The notes beneath the pieces were generated by a model. That model had not been told where the DNA came from. It searched no databases and was given only the letters and a program-made list of their open reading frames with translations. Shown in pieces: positions 48,512 to 59,920 of a stretch of DNA of 64,000 nt. Source of the stretch: Dichetophora obliterata (taxonomy: Eukaryota > Arthropoda > Insecta > Diptera > Sciomyzidae); contig OY986436.1 in assembly GCA_963920525.1 (NCBI GenBank), positions 6,560,501-6,624,500 of the forward strand, read 5' to 3'. The position numbers and the translations under genes were made by a program. Each line of letters starts with the position of its first letter. Within the stretch, counting starts at the first letter, position 1.

Positions 48512-49268
48512 TTTCACCACAACGGTCACCAAATGATTCGACAAAAATATGAAATCATGGGATCAAAACAGTGTTGCGTTGTGGAATTGTTCACAACATT
48601 TATGTTTAGGCACGAAAATAGTACATTTTTAGTATGAAATGCATGAAAGCAGTAATAAAACCTGCGTAATAGCAACCCTCATCGACTGCAGCACTTTAAT
48701 TGTTGAAAAGTTTATTAATTGCTTTTGTTGAATCATTTATTAAAGCTAATAACAACAAAGCTGAAAGTAACAATAAAAAAATAAGTATTAAAAGTAGCTA
48801 AAAGTGTATTGGTGCTCAGGCATCATATGACCACCAGCATAACATACTATCGTCACACAGCTCATCAAACGAAAAAAGAGAGTAAAAAGTGACATGACCT
48901 GTGATTATATTACGACCACCATAACATGGCCCTTAGCGGGTTGAAAGAGGACTTTCGTTGATCCCCTGATGCGTCGAACTGTTCACAAACTGCTTGCGGC
49001 GAAGGCAATTATTGCTCGTGAGTTGCCGTGTATGGAGCCGGTTTATGCAAAATCTTATTAGTTCTGTTGTAACACATAATAAATTTAAAATTGGGTGGCA
49101 GCTCCAACAAGACTATGCTTGCATAGTGTAGCTGCGTTTAATGGAATTATGTGTTGAAGCAGTCTGCTAATTAATAGAATTAGATAAGTTAAGAAAACAA
49201 ACAATTGATAGAAGCATAAATATAACGCAAAAGTTATATTAATATGAATGGAAAACAAAATAAAAAAC
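48512..49268. other. gene-free stretch next to the tRNA
   Basis: No gene seen. Downstream flank of the tRNA gene on the minus strand. Confidence 0.4.
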
Positions 49269-49274
49269 AAAAAA
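49269..49274 (-). terminator. RNA polymerase III terminator of the tRNA
   Basis: Six T on the minus strand, four bases after the tRNA 3' end. Confidence 0.8.
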
Positions 49275-49278
49275 TTTA

Positions 49279-49358
49279 TGACAGCGGTGGGATTCGAACC
49301 CACGCCCTTTCGGACTGGTGCCTAAAACCAGCGCCTTAGACCGCTCGGCCACGCTGCC
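49279..49358 (-). tRNA. tRNA-Leu (anticodon TAG)
   Basis: Read on the minus strand, acceptor stem GGCAGCG pairs with CGCTGTC plus discriminator A. The D arm starts GGCCGAGCGGTCTAAGG and includes box A. The anticodon stem CTGGT/ACCAG holds loop TTTAGGC, giving anticodon TAG (49324-49322), which reads CUA. A long class-II variable arm and a T arm with GGTTCGAATCC (box B) follow. All stems pair, and there is no intron. It is followed by a T6 terminator. It lies inside the interval that may be the mmy first intron, on the same strand. Confidence 0.97.
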
Positions 49359-49379
49359 TTCTACCAACATTTAACACAA

Positions 49380-50414
49380 TAGTTCATTACAGCTACAGAC
49401 TGTCTACTACAGAGTATCTTAACAGATATTCTGAACTAGCAGCTGCTCGTATAATTAACAGCAACGATATTTTCAAATATATTTTAGTAGGTAAAGTTTT
49501 AACTTTTTAATTTTCAAATTGAAGATTATGAACTATAAAAATTTAACACTTTTAAACGCTTATAAGCGTTGAATCTAATACAACTAGCGAGGTTCGCAGA
49601 AATGAGAAATTTCAACATTTTAAAAGCGTCGAGAGAAGAAATAAAAAATGAGGTAGCAAAGTTTTCTTTAATAAATATTGATTTAAATAATGACATTGTA
49701 TAAAAGCATAACTTTAATTAAACAAATTAAGACCATTTTGATTGAAACATTGCACAGTGGTTCCGACCTAGGATAAAGGCGGTAAGACATACCACGCGTA
49801 TGACATAAATTAAATATCTTCCATACAAAATTAAATTTTTTTCTTACTGATTCCTTTGTTCATTAAAATAATATCATAGAAAACTTCAAATATTCAAAAC
49901 ACGGCCGTGGGGTATTTTAACTTCGGCAAAGCCAAAGACAGTTTTAAATCTTTTTTGATCTAAAAAAAAGTATCTTTTCACTCTTGAATCCAAACTTATG
50001 ATTTGACTGACACGAAAGATATTAAAATTGGGTGGTGCATTTTTAACCTACCATTGGTATGTTTTTAATTTTCCCAAAATTGTTTTTTAAAATTTCAATA
50101 AAAACTCCCGTCTCCAATCGCAGCTAAGCCTTAAAATCAAAGAAAAAAGTTCTTGAAAAACTGTAACCGAAATAGCTTTGGCACAATGAAAAGATCGTTG
50201 CACTAATGATTTATTCTTTAACTAGGCAAGTGCTGCATATCCGAAACAAAAGCCTGAAGATCTTGAATCCAAATTAATGAAGCAATCTAGGCCGTAAAGA
50301 TAAAGAATGATTTAATTCTTTGTTAACAAGGAAAAATAAACCATATTCTTTGTTTTTTTTTAAGCTAAGCATCATTGTTTCAAGGACAAAGGGTCTTACC
50401 AATAGTCCATTTAA
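49380..50414. other. gene-free stretch
   Basis: No gene, RNA or clear repeat seen. Confidence 0.4.
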
Positions 50415-50416
50415 TA

Positions 50417-50705
50417 GGGGTATTCACGATGCAGTGCACTTGCCTGTGCAGTTGAGGACTTGAGGACTTGTGCACTTTACAAAAACAAATTGTACGTACG
50501 TCAAAAATCTGCACAAGTGCTTTTCTACTATAACCTTCAACTTGAGGACTTGAGGACTTGAGCAGTTGTGCACTTGTGTGCATTGAAAAATGTTGACAGC
50601 TTCGAAATGGTGATGGTGGTGTGTTCACGAATACCTAACTGCACAACTGCACAAGTCCTCAAGTCCTCAACTGCACAGGCAAGTGCACTGAATCGTGAAT
50701 ACCCC
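50417..50705. mobile_element. 289-bp palindromic MITE, TA flanks
   Basis: Ends GGGGTATTCACGATKCAGTG and inverse, continuing about 55 bp. TA is on both sides (50415-50416, 50706-50707), as for Tc1/mariner-type insertion. Repeats of GAGGACTTGAGGACTTG lie in both arms. The minus-strand open frame at 50380-50628 lies across it. Confidence 0.82.
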
Positions 50706-50821
50706 TAATGTCTACTCCAAATTTAGTGTGAGCTTTTCGGACATTGGCTCGTATGAATAAAAATGGCAGATTCGACTTAACTACATACAATTCAAAATAA
50801 AAAAACCATCAAAAATAGTTA

Positions 50822-51733
50822 CCTAACGGGCCGGCATGTCAGCACTAACGGGAAAAGAAGCACTCCAAAAGGTCTTTTTGAGTGCTTACAAGTTAGCTGC
50901 TAGCGTGAAAGTGCTGACCCTACGTATGACACACCATTGTAATTTTAACATTTTATGTCCTAGGAAAAAAGAACTTAATCGCTTCAAAAGACCTCTCAAG
51001 GAAAGCTTTGGGTCAGCATTTTGTTTAATTGCTTCAAAAGAGGCTCTTGGAAATCTTTGTGGCAGCAGTTCTTTTTATTTTGAATACACTTTTCAATCTT
51101 TTTGAACTGTTCTCTTCTTCACTTATCAGCACTCAACAAGTTCAAAAAGAACTTGAAAGAAAAAAGAGAACAGTTCAAAAAAACTTGAAAAGTGTATTCA
51201 AAACAATGAACTGCTGACAAAAAGATTTCCAAGAGCCTCTTTTTAAGAAATTAAACGAAATGCTGACCCAAAGCTTTCCTTGAGAAGTCTTTTGAAGCAA
51301 TTAAGTGCTTTTTTCCTAGGACATACAATGTTAAAATTACAATAGTGTGTCATACGTCGGGTCAGCACTTTCACGCTTTCAGCTGACTTGTAAGCACTCA
51401 AAAAGACCTTCTGGAGTGCTTCTTTCCCCGTTGGGTAGTTTATATGAATAAAGTGCTCTTTACTACACTACAAGAATCAGCTGTTTCGAACTTGCTACTA
51501 CCCATCGGGGAAAAAAGCACTCCGAAAGGCCTTTTTGAGTGCTTGCACGTCAGCTGAAAGCGCTGGCCCAACGTATGACACACCATTGTAATTTAAACAT
51601 TGCATGTCATTGAAAAAGAGCACTTTAATTTAGCTGACTATGAATTGCTTCAAAAGGCCTCCCGTGCAAAGCTTTCGGTCAGCAGTTTATCGAATTCTTT
51701 TTGATTTGCCTACCTCAAAAAGAGACTTGCTGA

Positions 51734-51791
<58 letters not shown>

Positions 51792-52194
51792 TTTTATTTC
51801 ATCGAAAATAAGGGTTAGAATTTGCAACCGTCGATACTGCTTCAAAAGGCCTTCATTGGAAAGCTTTGGGTCAGCAGTTCGTTATTATTTTTAATGCATT
51901 AGCGAAAAATCTACATTGCGCTGAAACAATAACTAAAGCAATGGTTTTAATTGAATTTTGCGATTCGAGTAAAAGTCTTGTACAATTTTGCTCGATCACG
52001 GAAGCTGTAATTCGGCCCCTGATTATTTGCATGCCGCGTTTTTTTTTTGTTTGTTCGGTTTTTTTTATTCGTTTTTTCTTTTGTTCGTTTTTTTTGTTGT
52101 GTCCGTTACTGAGCGCTCTCAATGCGCTCAACAACAAAAATAAGTGCTGACTTTTTGCTCCTGTAGGAAGCTGCTGACATGCCGGCCCGTTGGG
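50822..52194. mobile_element. 1.37-kb foldback element
   Basis: Ends CCYAACGGGCCGGCATGTCA and inverse. Arms 50865-51110 and 51190-51430 are long inverted copies centred on a palindrome at about 51100-51230. A third partial copy, 51490-51670, repeats the arm. The block GCTTCAAAAGRCCT...GGAAAGCTTTGGGTCAGCAG occurs at least four times. Contains a GA microsatellite. TA may flank it. No transposase. Confidence 0.78.
51733..51788. repeat. (GA)n microsatellite
   Basis: About 25 GA dinucleotides, uninterrupted except at the start. The plus-strand open frame through it (51640-51894) is an artefact of the repeat. Confidence 0.95.
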
Positions 52195-52659
52195 TAATTA
52201 GCCGGATTGGTACAAAGAAGTAAAATATAAATAAATGTTGTTGCTAACACACACACTGTACGTGAACTGTCGCACCATTCTTAAATTGTGCGAGCGAGAA
52301 AGAGTGTTTTTTGACATTTCTGAGAACCCTGGCATTTGATTGGAAGACTCCTCAGCAAAATAGTTGAAAATAATTTCATTTTAAGCATTTTTCACTGCTT
52401 AAAAAGTGACAATATCAAAGAAAAAACCACAAAAACAAATGCAACTTGAGTTGTGCGATTAAAAATTGTAAAAGTTCCCAAAAACTTAAAAACAATGCGC
52501 TTTAGTTCCACGGGTAAATATGTCCATACGGTTTGAGTTCTTTTAACAAAAGTGCTTTATTTAGTTTCTAACGATATTTTTTTATCTTATTTGTTTTAGA
52601 AAGATATATATTTCTAATTATAAACTGTTTAAAAATGCAAATATTTTACTTCTTTAGAT

Positions 52660-52832
52660 TGGTATGAATAAAAGCAGTGTTCGCTACTGATTTTGAGTAA
52701 GTAGTAAGCAAAATGGCTTATGTCAAAAGCTTATTTTTTTCTGGTTAAAAATCGTTATCTTCTGAACGAATAAAACCTAAACATAACAATTTTACGTTTT
52801 TTCCCCAGAGTAACACCGGGTATATCAGCTAG
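52660..52832 (+). mobile_element. Helitron 3'-end fragment
   Basis: Ends AACACCGGGTATATCAGCTAG followed by T (key residues CCGGGTATATC and CTAG). The same end form occurs in the other Helitron copies here. The left limit is arbitrary. Confidence 0.45.
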
Positions 52833-52962
52833 TATTAAATATTGCCTTCTTTATTTTAAAGCTTAAAAAATAAAATATGCCAACTTCAACTCAAGAAATT
52901 CCATACTGGCAGCACCGCGCAAAAAGATTTAGCAAAAAAATTTAAATCAAGTTAATCAAGTC

Positions 52963-53117
52963 CAAGGTTCATTTACAAGGTTCTGGCACTTGAGAGAAAT
53001 TCACTCTTTTTCCGACTTTGCTTGAACTGTCACTGTGCTTTTCTTTGTTCTTTTCATCCATTCTGACAGCACGGCCGAGCTCACTCTCAAGTGCCAGAAC
53101 CTTATAAATGAGCGTTG
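52963..53117. mobile_element. 155-bp MITE, relative of 30831-31013
   Basis: Ends CAAGGTTCATTTACAAGG and, inverted, CAACGCTCATTTATAAGG, followed by perfect TTCTGGCACTTGAGAG. The flanking octamers do not match, so the TSD has decayed. Confidence 0.82.
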
Positions 53118-53131
53118 ATCCATAGTAGACC

Positions 53132-53324
53132 TAGACAAGGTAGTGTTAGGGCTGAATGTGTTCTCTTTCTTAGTGACCTTAACTGTCAGACTCATCCATT
53201 TTGGTATTTTTGCCAATTCTTGCTTTCATATTGCATTCTCATTGGTTGCAAATTTTGTATGAAATGTCAACTTCGTTTTGACAGTTTCGGTCACCGGCTT
53301 TCCGCCCTATCACTACCTTGTCTA
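53132..53324. mobile_element. 193-bp MITE, TAGACAAGGTAGTG ends
   Basis: Perfect 14-bp inverted ends, extended imperfectly to about 20 bp (GTTAGGGC / GCCCTATC). Relative of 9129-9303. No clear TSD. Confidence 0.8.
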
Positions 53325-53342
53325 ATTTTTTCAAGCCTTGAT

Positions 53343-53524
53343 CATGGTATAAGAATAGAGGTAGCTGCAGCGCTGACTGTGCTCTCTTTCCATACTGCCA
53401 TGTCTGTAAAATTTAGCTGTGTGGCGAATGGAAACAAAAGAAAATAAATAAAAATGTATGCTTCGTTTGACATTTCCGGCAGTATGCTCTCATCTGGTGC
53501 ATCTACCTGTATTCTACTACCATG
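53343..53524. mobile_element. 182-bp MITE, TSD GCCTTGAT
   Basis: Ends CATGGTATAAGAATAGAGGT and, inverted, CATGGTAGTAGAATACAGGT. The perfect 8-bp repeat GCCTTGAT lies on both sides (53335-53342, 53525-53532). Non-coding. Third of three adjacent MITEs. Confidence 0.87.
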
Positions 53525-53898
53525 GCCTTGATCAAGTCAAAGAAAGTGCAAAAAGTTTTTGTTACTCTCTCCTTGAGTGTGGGGAGAGATAGAGTACAAA
53601 AATTTTTAAAACATCATATAAAAAAAACTTGCTGAATGTGGTCAGTGAATCCCGCTTTAGGGTGCGAAAATAGACCCCCTACCATACGATTTTGTGCTTA
53701 ACTCGACCTCCTCTTTCACCTCCGTAAATATTCGTACTCTTACACTGGACACTCTGTTTATGTATTTTTTTTTCTTGTACAGAAATTTGAGTGGTTCGAT
53801 AAATTTTCATTAGATTAATATAAATTACTTACCATACAAAAGGTACAAAAACGCCAAATTAATAATTAATTTATACGGAATATTCTAAACACTATCAC

Positions 53899-54586
53899 CA
53901 GGGCTAGGATTTCGATGACATGTCATCTTTTTTCTGCTGCTTCTAAGACATTTCCTGCTTATTTAAAACGTTCATGTATGTTTCCTAAATTTCAAATTTG
54001 AAAAGTTTTTAGGACATTTTTTCGTAATTTTTCATCGTTTTTAATTTTTAGGTCATTTTTACTAGATTAAGGGCATTTTTTTGGTTATTTTTAGAAATTT
54101 TTAAGTTATTTTATTGTCATTTTTGGACATTAATTTTAAGAGCATGTTTCGCGTTTTAAGTCATTTTAGTGTAATTTTTAAATAATTTTTTTTGTTTTTG
54201 TCGTACTAAAAATTGTCAAAATGCAAATTTTTAAACATATTCCTTTAGCACTAGAGTCCCATCTATCAAAAATATTACCCCTCGACAAAGGAGTAGCTTT
54301 GTTTACAGATTTCGATGAAAAAAAGCTCTGCGCGTGATGAAACTGACGAAAGTATATGTAGAAAAATGAAACAAGTGTTAGATTAAAACTCAGGATATGC
54401 CAGTATAAAATATATTTTAATTTAGTAATGTTTTATTTTTAAGGCTACATTTTTTGTTTATTTTTTATGCAATTGTTTGCGTTTTTTAGGTAATTTTTGT
54501 CAGTTTTTAGGTCGTTTTCTGCAGTTTTTAGGTTATTTTTGTAGGTATTTTTTTCAGTTTTTTAGGTCATCAAAATCCGAGACCTG
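53899..54586. mobile_element. 688-bp hAT-type element, TSD ACTATCAC
   Basis: Ends CAGGGCTAGGATTTCGATGA and, inverted, CAGGTCTCGGATTTTGATGA. The perfect octamer ACTATCAC flanks it (53891-53898, 54587-54594). Both sides are filled with TTTTTAGGTCATTTTT-type repeats. There is no transposase; it is non-autonomous. Confidence 0.87.
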
Positions 54587-54594
54587 ACTATCAC

Positions 54595-55540
54595 TTTTCA
54601 CTATTATTGATACTTTCTAATGGTACACCGACATGTCGATCGGTTTTTTGACAGATACATATATTTGTTTTGTTTGCACAACAAAAGCAATAAGAAGCAG
54701 TAAGCTTTGAGCAAACTGAATTCAGCTAAAACAACGACGAAACATATGGAAATATTTTTTCAACTAACTTATAAACTAAATGGAATTTCGAAATTTTGGC
54801 TTCGTTAGGAAATAATATTAGAGACGTATAACAGTTAAGAAAAAAAATTTTAAAATCGGTCAACCCATTTAGAAGATTTGCTCTGTTAAACATTTTTCAA
54901 ACAAGCTCTTCCTTGGGAGCTTCGCTCGCTCGCTCCAATAACTTAATATTTTTTTTTAATTTTTCAATACATTTTCTGAGATTTTTGTAAAGTTTAAGTT
55001 AGATAATTGTAAAGGAAAATCTAAAATCAAGAAAATTTTTTTGAGGGTACACAAAAAAAAATTCATCATTTACAAGAAAAATTGTTTCATTCCACACTAG
55101 TTTTAAACGAATTTATATACCCAAGTCCTGATGTTCATGGTTATTTTTTCACAACAGCCGTTATAAAGGACAATATAAAAAAAACAACGAAAGAAGTTGT
55201 CAAGGTGAGCAAATAATAAAAAAACAAATCCTTCAATGATCAGCTGTCCTGTTCTTTGGTCTAAGGATTTTTTTGTCTACAAGACAGACGTCATTTAATG
55301 TATGTTTTGCAATAACAGTAAAGATCATTGCTCTTTACAAATAAATCTGTTCAGCAAAAAAATTGTATTTACACGTATCTACCAAAGTATATGTGCAAGG
55401 ATATTCGTAGTGCGCTTGAACAAAGAAATCTTAAGAAATAAAATTCCTGCAAAGCATAGAATATAGGCGCACACACAAACGCACAATATCTTTACACAAT
55501 TATAATCAATTACAAATACAGCTTATGAGAAAAAAATAGT
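54595..55540. other. gene-free stretch
   Basis: No gene or clear repeat recognised. Confidence 0.35.
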
Positions 55541-55546
55541 ACCTAC

Positions 55547-55641
55547 CTTTGCGGCTTGATGAACTCATGAGCTGGCGTTTCTCAGCGACATTAACGCCTT
55601 TACTAACTGCTCGATTATTTTGCTGGGGTGCAACCCAACCC
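55547..55641 (-). CDS. candidate internal or first exon, possibly of mmy
   Basis: On the minus strand, ACTCATAG|G at 55641 follows a pyrimidine-rich stretch, and CGCAAAG|GTAGGT ends it at 55547, so both splice signals are good. The frame is open and reads GWVAPQQNNRAVSKGVNVAE, then KRQLMSSSSRK. The start phase is 2 and the end phase is 1. Joined to the acceptor before the mmy ATG (24505), it adds Ala-Thr and stays in frame with mmy Met1. It could also start translation at the internal ATG (MSSSSRK). I do not recognise the peptide. An exon of a different, off-window gene is the main alternative. Confidence 0.4.
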
Positions 55642-55733
55642 CTATGAGTAAATAAAATTATGCAAGCACACATAAATGGGCTACCTTTGCAAGGATAACT
55701 TTTACAATGTATAAATGTTGACAAAATCAACAA

Positions 55734-56620
55734 TGTTTTTATTCATCATATGTTCCGTCATATATTTTAGTTGATTCTATAGACAGAAATGCGCGCAATA
55801 CAATCTCACGTCACTCGGTTTTGGGAAAAAACCAAAGTTGTTCCTTTTTTTCTGGGTGAGACTTACTGTGTGTGCAGTTAATCCTGCTTTTTTGTTTGTA
55901 AATTTTTTGTTTCTTTTCTATTGTTGGGAATATGATGAATGTACAAACAGACATGTTGGTCCTTGTGCGTAGTCTAAGGTATGAGTATGCGGGCAAGACA
56001 CTAGAAATTCGAGTCAATCCCTCGTTCATATGGGGACTATTTTACCAAAGCTACTTCCTATAGAATAACGGCAATCAACGTATGAAATTTTTTCTTTAAA
56101 TTTGAATCGAATGTTTTTGCGTTTTATTAAAACTTGGATTAAAAAAAAAATTTGACAAAAAAGTGACCCAAATTGAAAGTACAAAATTTCATCAAAAAAT
56201 TTAAAAAAATCAGACATAAGTTTTGGCATTTTTTTGTTTAATAAAATATTTGTGACGAGTTAATACTTTTAGAATTAAAAAAAATATGCATAATTTTTTT
56301 CACGGTTTGTTTAGGTAGATTAATAAATTAAGCTGCTTAATAAATTAAATTGCGATAATTATTTTTAATGGAAATATGAAATGCACTTCAGCAAAAATGT
56401 TTAGTTCCTACAGATTGTTTTTACTCACAAATGCTATATTAAACTCCGTAATTAATGATATTTTGAATGCACTTCTTCTGTAAATAGGCATATTGCGACA
56501 ACCATTTTGAATTAAAATAGGAAAAAATAGGTCACTCAAAAGTAGACACTTTGCAAATTATTTAACTTTGAACTGAGTGATTTTTTGGTTTGTCTTCTGG
56601 ATTAAGTCACCATATTGCGG
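55734..56620. other. gene-free stretch
   Basis: Two 67-72 codon minus-strand frames occur (55811-56029 and 56026-56229) without coding character. No element recognised. Confidence 0.35.
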
Positions 56621-56627
56621 AGGCTAT

Positions 56628-56880
56628 CAGAGATCTGCAACGAATACTTAAAAATAAGTAGTACTCAAGTACTATTTGTTCACAATTCAGTGATTCAAAT
56701 CAGAGATTTGCAATGAATCACTTTTTAGAATCATGAGCCACTAACTCAAAAATGAAATGAATAAGTAGAAGTAGCTTTCGATTACACTCATATGTAATTG
56801 ATTCAAAACACAGTGAACCAAATAAGTATGTATAGAATGAATTAAATATTAAGGGCTGCCACCTAATAATATGTGTGTTT
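56628..56880. mobile_element. truncated copy of the CAGAGATCTGCAACGAA foldback
   Basis: It matches the left arm of the element at 59195-59920 (CAGAGATCTGCAACGAA, GTAGTACTCAAGTACTAT, CAGAGATTTGCAATGAATCA) but lacks the right arm. Positions 56905-56945 then match the tandem repeat of 17.5-18.6 kb. Confidence 0.75.
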
Positions 56881-58039
56881 AAGAATTTTAAACATAATTT
56901 AACAGTGTCGCTGATTTCGAATATGAAGTCAGAATTTTAAAATTGAATATGGTTAATAGGGTTGGGGAACTTAGAAACATCTTGTAAACATTTCAAGCAA
57001 ATGGGTAGGTATTTTTTTTTGTGTAGACAAGTCAAGCACAAAATCATGTCATACGCACATATTTGATGATTCACCTCTTTTCACATATTGATTATGTATT
57101 CTTGTGAGAAAACTAAGAATGAAATGTTGCTACAAACCCTTTTTGTGGTTTCTTTTTTAATTTTGTTTTTAACCAGTTCTCTTTTACTCACAAATAGATA
57201 TACAGTGGAGAGATTTTCGAAAATTGCATGTTTAAAACATTTGTTTTAATTTCAAAACATGTTTAAAAAAAAAATAAAAAATAATTTTAGTTTTTTATGA
57301 CTTTTTTGAAAAACACGTCTATGGGCACTTTCCACTTAATTTCTCGGAACTAAATTATCCGATTTGGACTTTCATCGTGATAATCAACACACAAATGCAT
57401 CGGAAAATCTCTCAAGCCAATCGTAATTAAATTTTATTATGCCGAAAACACTTACCAAAACTTAAAATGCGTTTATCCCGAAACCACTTTTTCGCAATTG
57501 GTGTATTAAAAACTTATCAAAGAAATTGCCCGATTTGGAATATTTTTGCACCACATACATTAATCATTCTCGTCGAAATTAGAATCATGAGGCTAGCTTC
57601 AAAAACAACAGAGCTAGACCCATTTCAATTCCTAAAAAAACATTTTTTTTTAAAATTTTGAAATTAGGAAGCTACAGTTTCGTTATTTTTTTGAACGACC
57701 CTCTTTTTCTTGTTCTTACGATAACTGGCACTAGTTTTTAACATGTTTAGTTTTTTATTTGCAAATAATGCAGAAAAAATTTTCATAACAACCAGTGACA
57801 TACCTTTTTTTGGCCAACTTTGACATGGCATTGCCCTGTTTTATACTTGTCAAGACATGACGGCCAAAAAATACCGCTCGGAAAAACCCAACTTTTCATA
57901 CAGATCTGCTTATGCGGACTATTTAAAAACATCGCGTAAAATTGATGTTCACTCAGAAAAAAACCGAAATATCAAGGCAATTTTCTTACTCGTGCGAACT
58001 CAATTTAAAAACATATTTCGTGTTAGGTTATGTAAAATA

Positions 58040-59186
58040 CTAGCTTATATACCCGTTGTTACTATGACCTTGGTTTTGTAGAAATTTTTTTCGAGGATTT
58101 TGTTTTAATTTCTTTAAAAATAATTTTTGACCTTTTTTGTCATCTCCAAACATACTAAGGTCCTCAGTATTGGAATTCCCAAACGCGTTAACGACGATTT
58201 TCGATATCTTTAGTTAGCGGAATGACCGATAACGACAACGATTATTATCGTTAAATTTTTAGGAATTCCACTACAGATACATCAAATAACTTAAATGTTT
58301 AATTTAAATAATCTGCCATGCAAGAATTTTCAAAGTTATATTATTGCAATTTTGTAATTGCATACCTTTGTGGTAAGTAAAATTCTTGGTTTAGATGTCT
58401 TTTATTACAAAAATTTCATTTTCTATAGGAACATGCAAGTTTCTTAAAATTTCCAAGAAATTGACATCACAAAATCTTTCACACAAAAACACACAAAAAA
58501 TTTTAAGTACTAATTTTATTTTTTGGTGAAATGTAAAAAAAAAGTAAATCAATAATGAAAGTGCTGGCTTTGAAAGTGAATAACTTGGTTATGTTACAAA
58601 GGATTGCATTAATTTGTTTTTAGTTTGAAATTTTGATTTATTGTCCGTCCAATCGTGTTTCAATTTTTTCATTTTCGTTTCCCTTCTAATTATTATAATT
58701 TTCCTAAAAATAAACCTTAACGAATTTCTTTATTTAGCAAAAAACTTTGTTAAAAATATTTGTTGTTGAAAAAATAGTCAAAACCAAAAATGGCTTTTTT
58801 ATGTTTCTTTCATATTATATGCATAAATGTAGGGTTGATTTAAAGTTTCTATCGTAAAAATATAAAAACTTTTTTACGATCGAAAAATCATAAAAATTTA
58901 AGATTTTTTTGTTATTATTATTCATTTTGTGTTTTTGCAATTTTGTTCGCATAAAAAGTAATGGTGTATTGAAAGAATCATGACAATTTCTCAATTCGTT
59001 TCTGAGTTATACTCTCAAATTCCCCTTTAAAAATGTCATAGCAACAACAGCGCCGCCTACCGGGTCAAACTTTAAAACAAAACCATATAAAGACCCAGCC
59101 GCACACACTTACCAAATTTCATCAAAATCGGTCCAGCCGTTTAGGAGGCGACAAAGCCATGTACAGAAGAATTTTATATATAAAGA
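58040..59186 (-). mobile_element. non-autonomous Helitron, minus strand
   Basis: On the minus strand it begins A|TCTTTATATATAAAATTC (59186) and ends AACGGGTATATAAGCTAG|T (58040), the TC...CTAG insertion between A and T typical of Helitrons. The 5' subterminal GACCGATTTTGATGAAATTT is similar to that at 62090 and 39600. A small inverted-ended insertion (GGAATTCC ends) lies at about 58165-58275. No Rep/helicase frame. Confidence 0.75.
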
Positions 59187-59194
59187 TGTATGAA

Positions 59195-59920
59195 CCAGAG
59201 ATCTGCAACGAAAACTTAGAAATTAGTAGTACTCAAGTACTATTCGTTCTCAACTCAGTGATTCAAATCAGAGATTTGCAATGAATCAACTTTTTTAATT
59301 AAGAGCCACTTACTTAAAAATGAGTATGAATAAGTATAAGTAGTTGCAAAAGTAGTATTCATATGTGATTGATTCAAAACAAAGTGAATCACATTTTTGA
59401 ATGATGTGAAGCATTGTGAAACATTGAAGCATGTATTCATGCCACTTACACAAAAATTAGTATGAATTAGTATAAGTAGTTTCCAACTTAGTACTCATAT
59501 GTGATTGATTCGAAATCAATTCAAAAAAATCAAAAAAAAAATCTTAAAATACATATTATTAGGTGGAAACACTTAATATTTAATTTATTCTATACTTATT
59601 TGATTAAATTTTTTTTAAACAATCACATATGAGTACTACTTTGGAAACTACTTATACTCATTCATACTCATTTTTGTGTAAGTGGCTCATGATTCAAAAA
59701 TGTGATTCACTTTGTTTTGAATCAATCACATATGAATACTATGGAAATGACTTATACTTATTCATACTCAATTTTGTGTAAGTGGCTCATGATTCAAAAA
59801 TGTGATTCACTTCACAAATGTGATATGAGTACTAATTTGGAAACTACTTATACTTATTCATACTCATTTTTAAGTAAGTGGCTTATTGATTCAAAAATGT
59901 GATTCGTTGCAGATCTCTGG
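59195..59920. mobile_element. 726-bp foldback element
   Basis: Ends CCAGAGATCTGCAACGAA and inverse. Arms of about 290 bp pair through repeats of CATATGTGATTGATTC and GAGTATGAATAAGTATAAGT. Candidate flanking octamers GTATGAAC/GTGAGGAC agree at only 5 of 8. Open frames at 59255-59440 and 59702-59902 are arm sequence. It abuts the Helitron. Confidence 0.82.

Noticed and set aside
51640..51894. Open frame with a run of RE repeats
   Set aside because: Produced by the (GA)n microsatellite inside a foldback element.
53001..53447. Open frames of 71 and 110 codons
   Set aside because: They span three adjacent MITEs.
55811..56029. Minus-strand frame with a GTAAGT donor near 55868 as the exon upstream of 55641
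   Set aside because: Its phase does not match the phase-2 entry needed by the 55641-55547 exon in that frame, and the alternative frame has a stop just upstream.
57857..58081. 74-codon frame beginning MTAKKYRSEK
   Set aside because: Ends inside the Helitron terminus; no splice sites or recognisable domain, so not called as a gene.
59255..59902. Open frames with YTYSYSFLSKW repeats
   Set aside because: Arm sequence of the 59195-59920 foldback, read on both strands.
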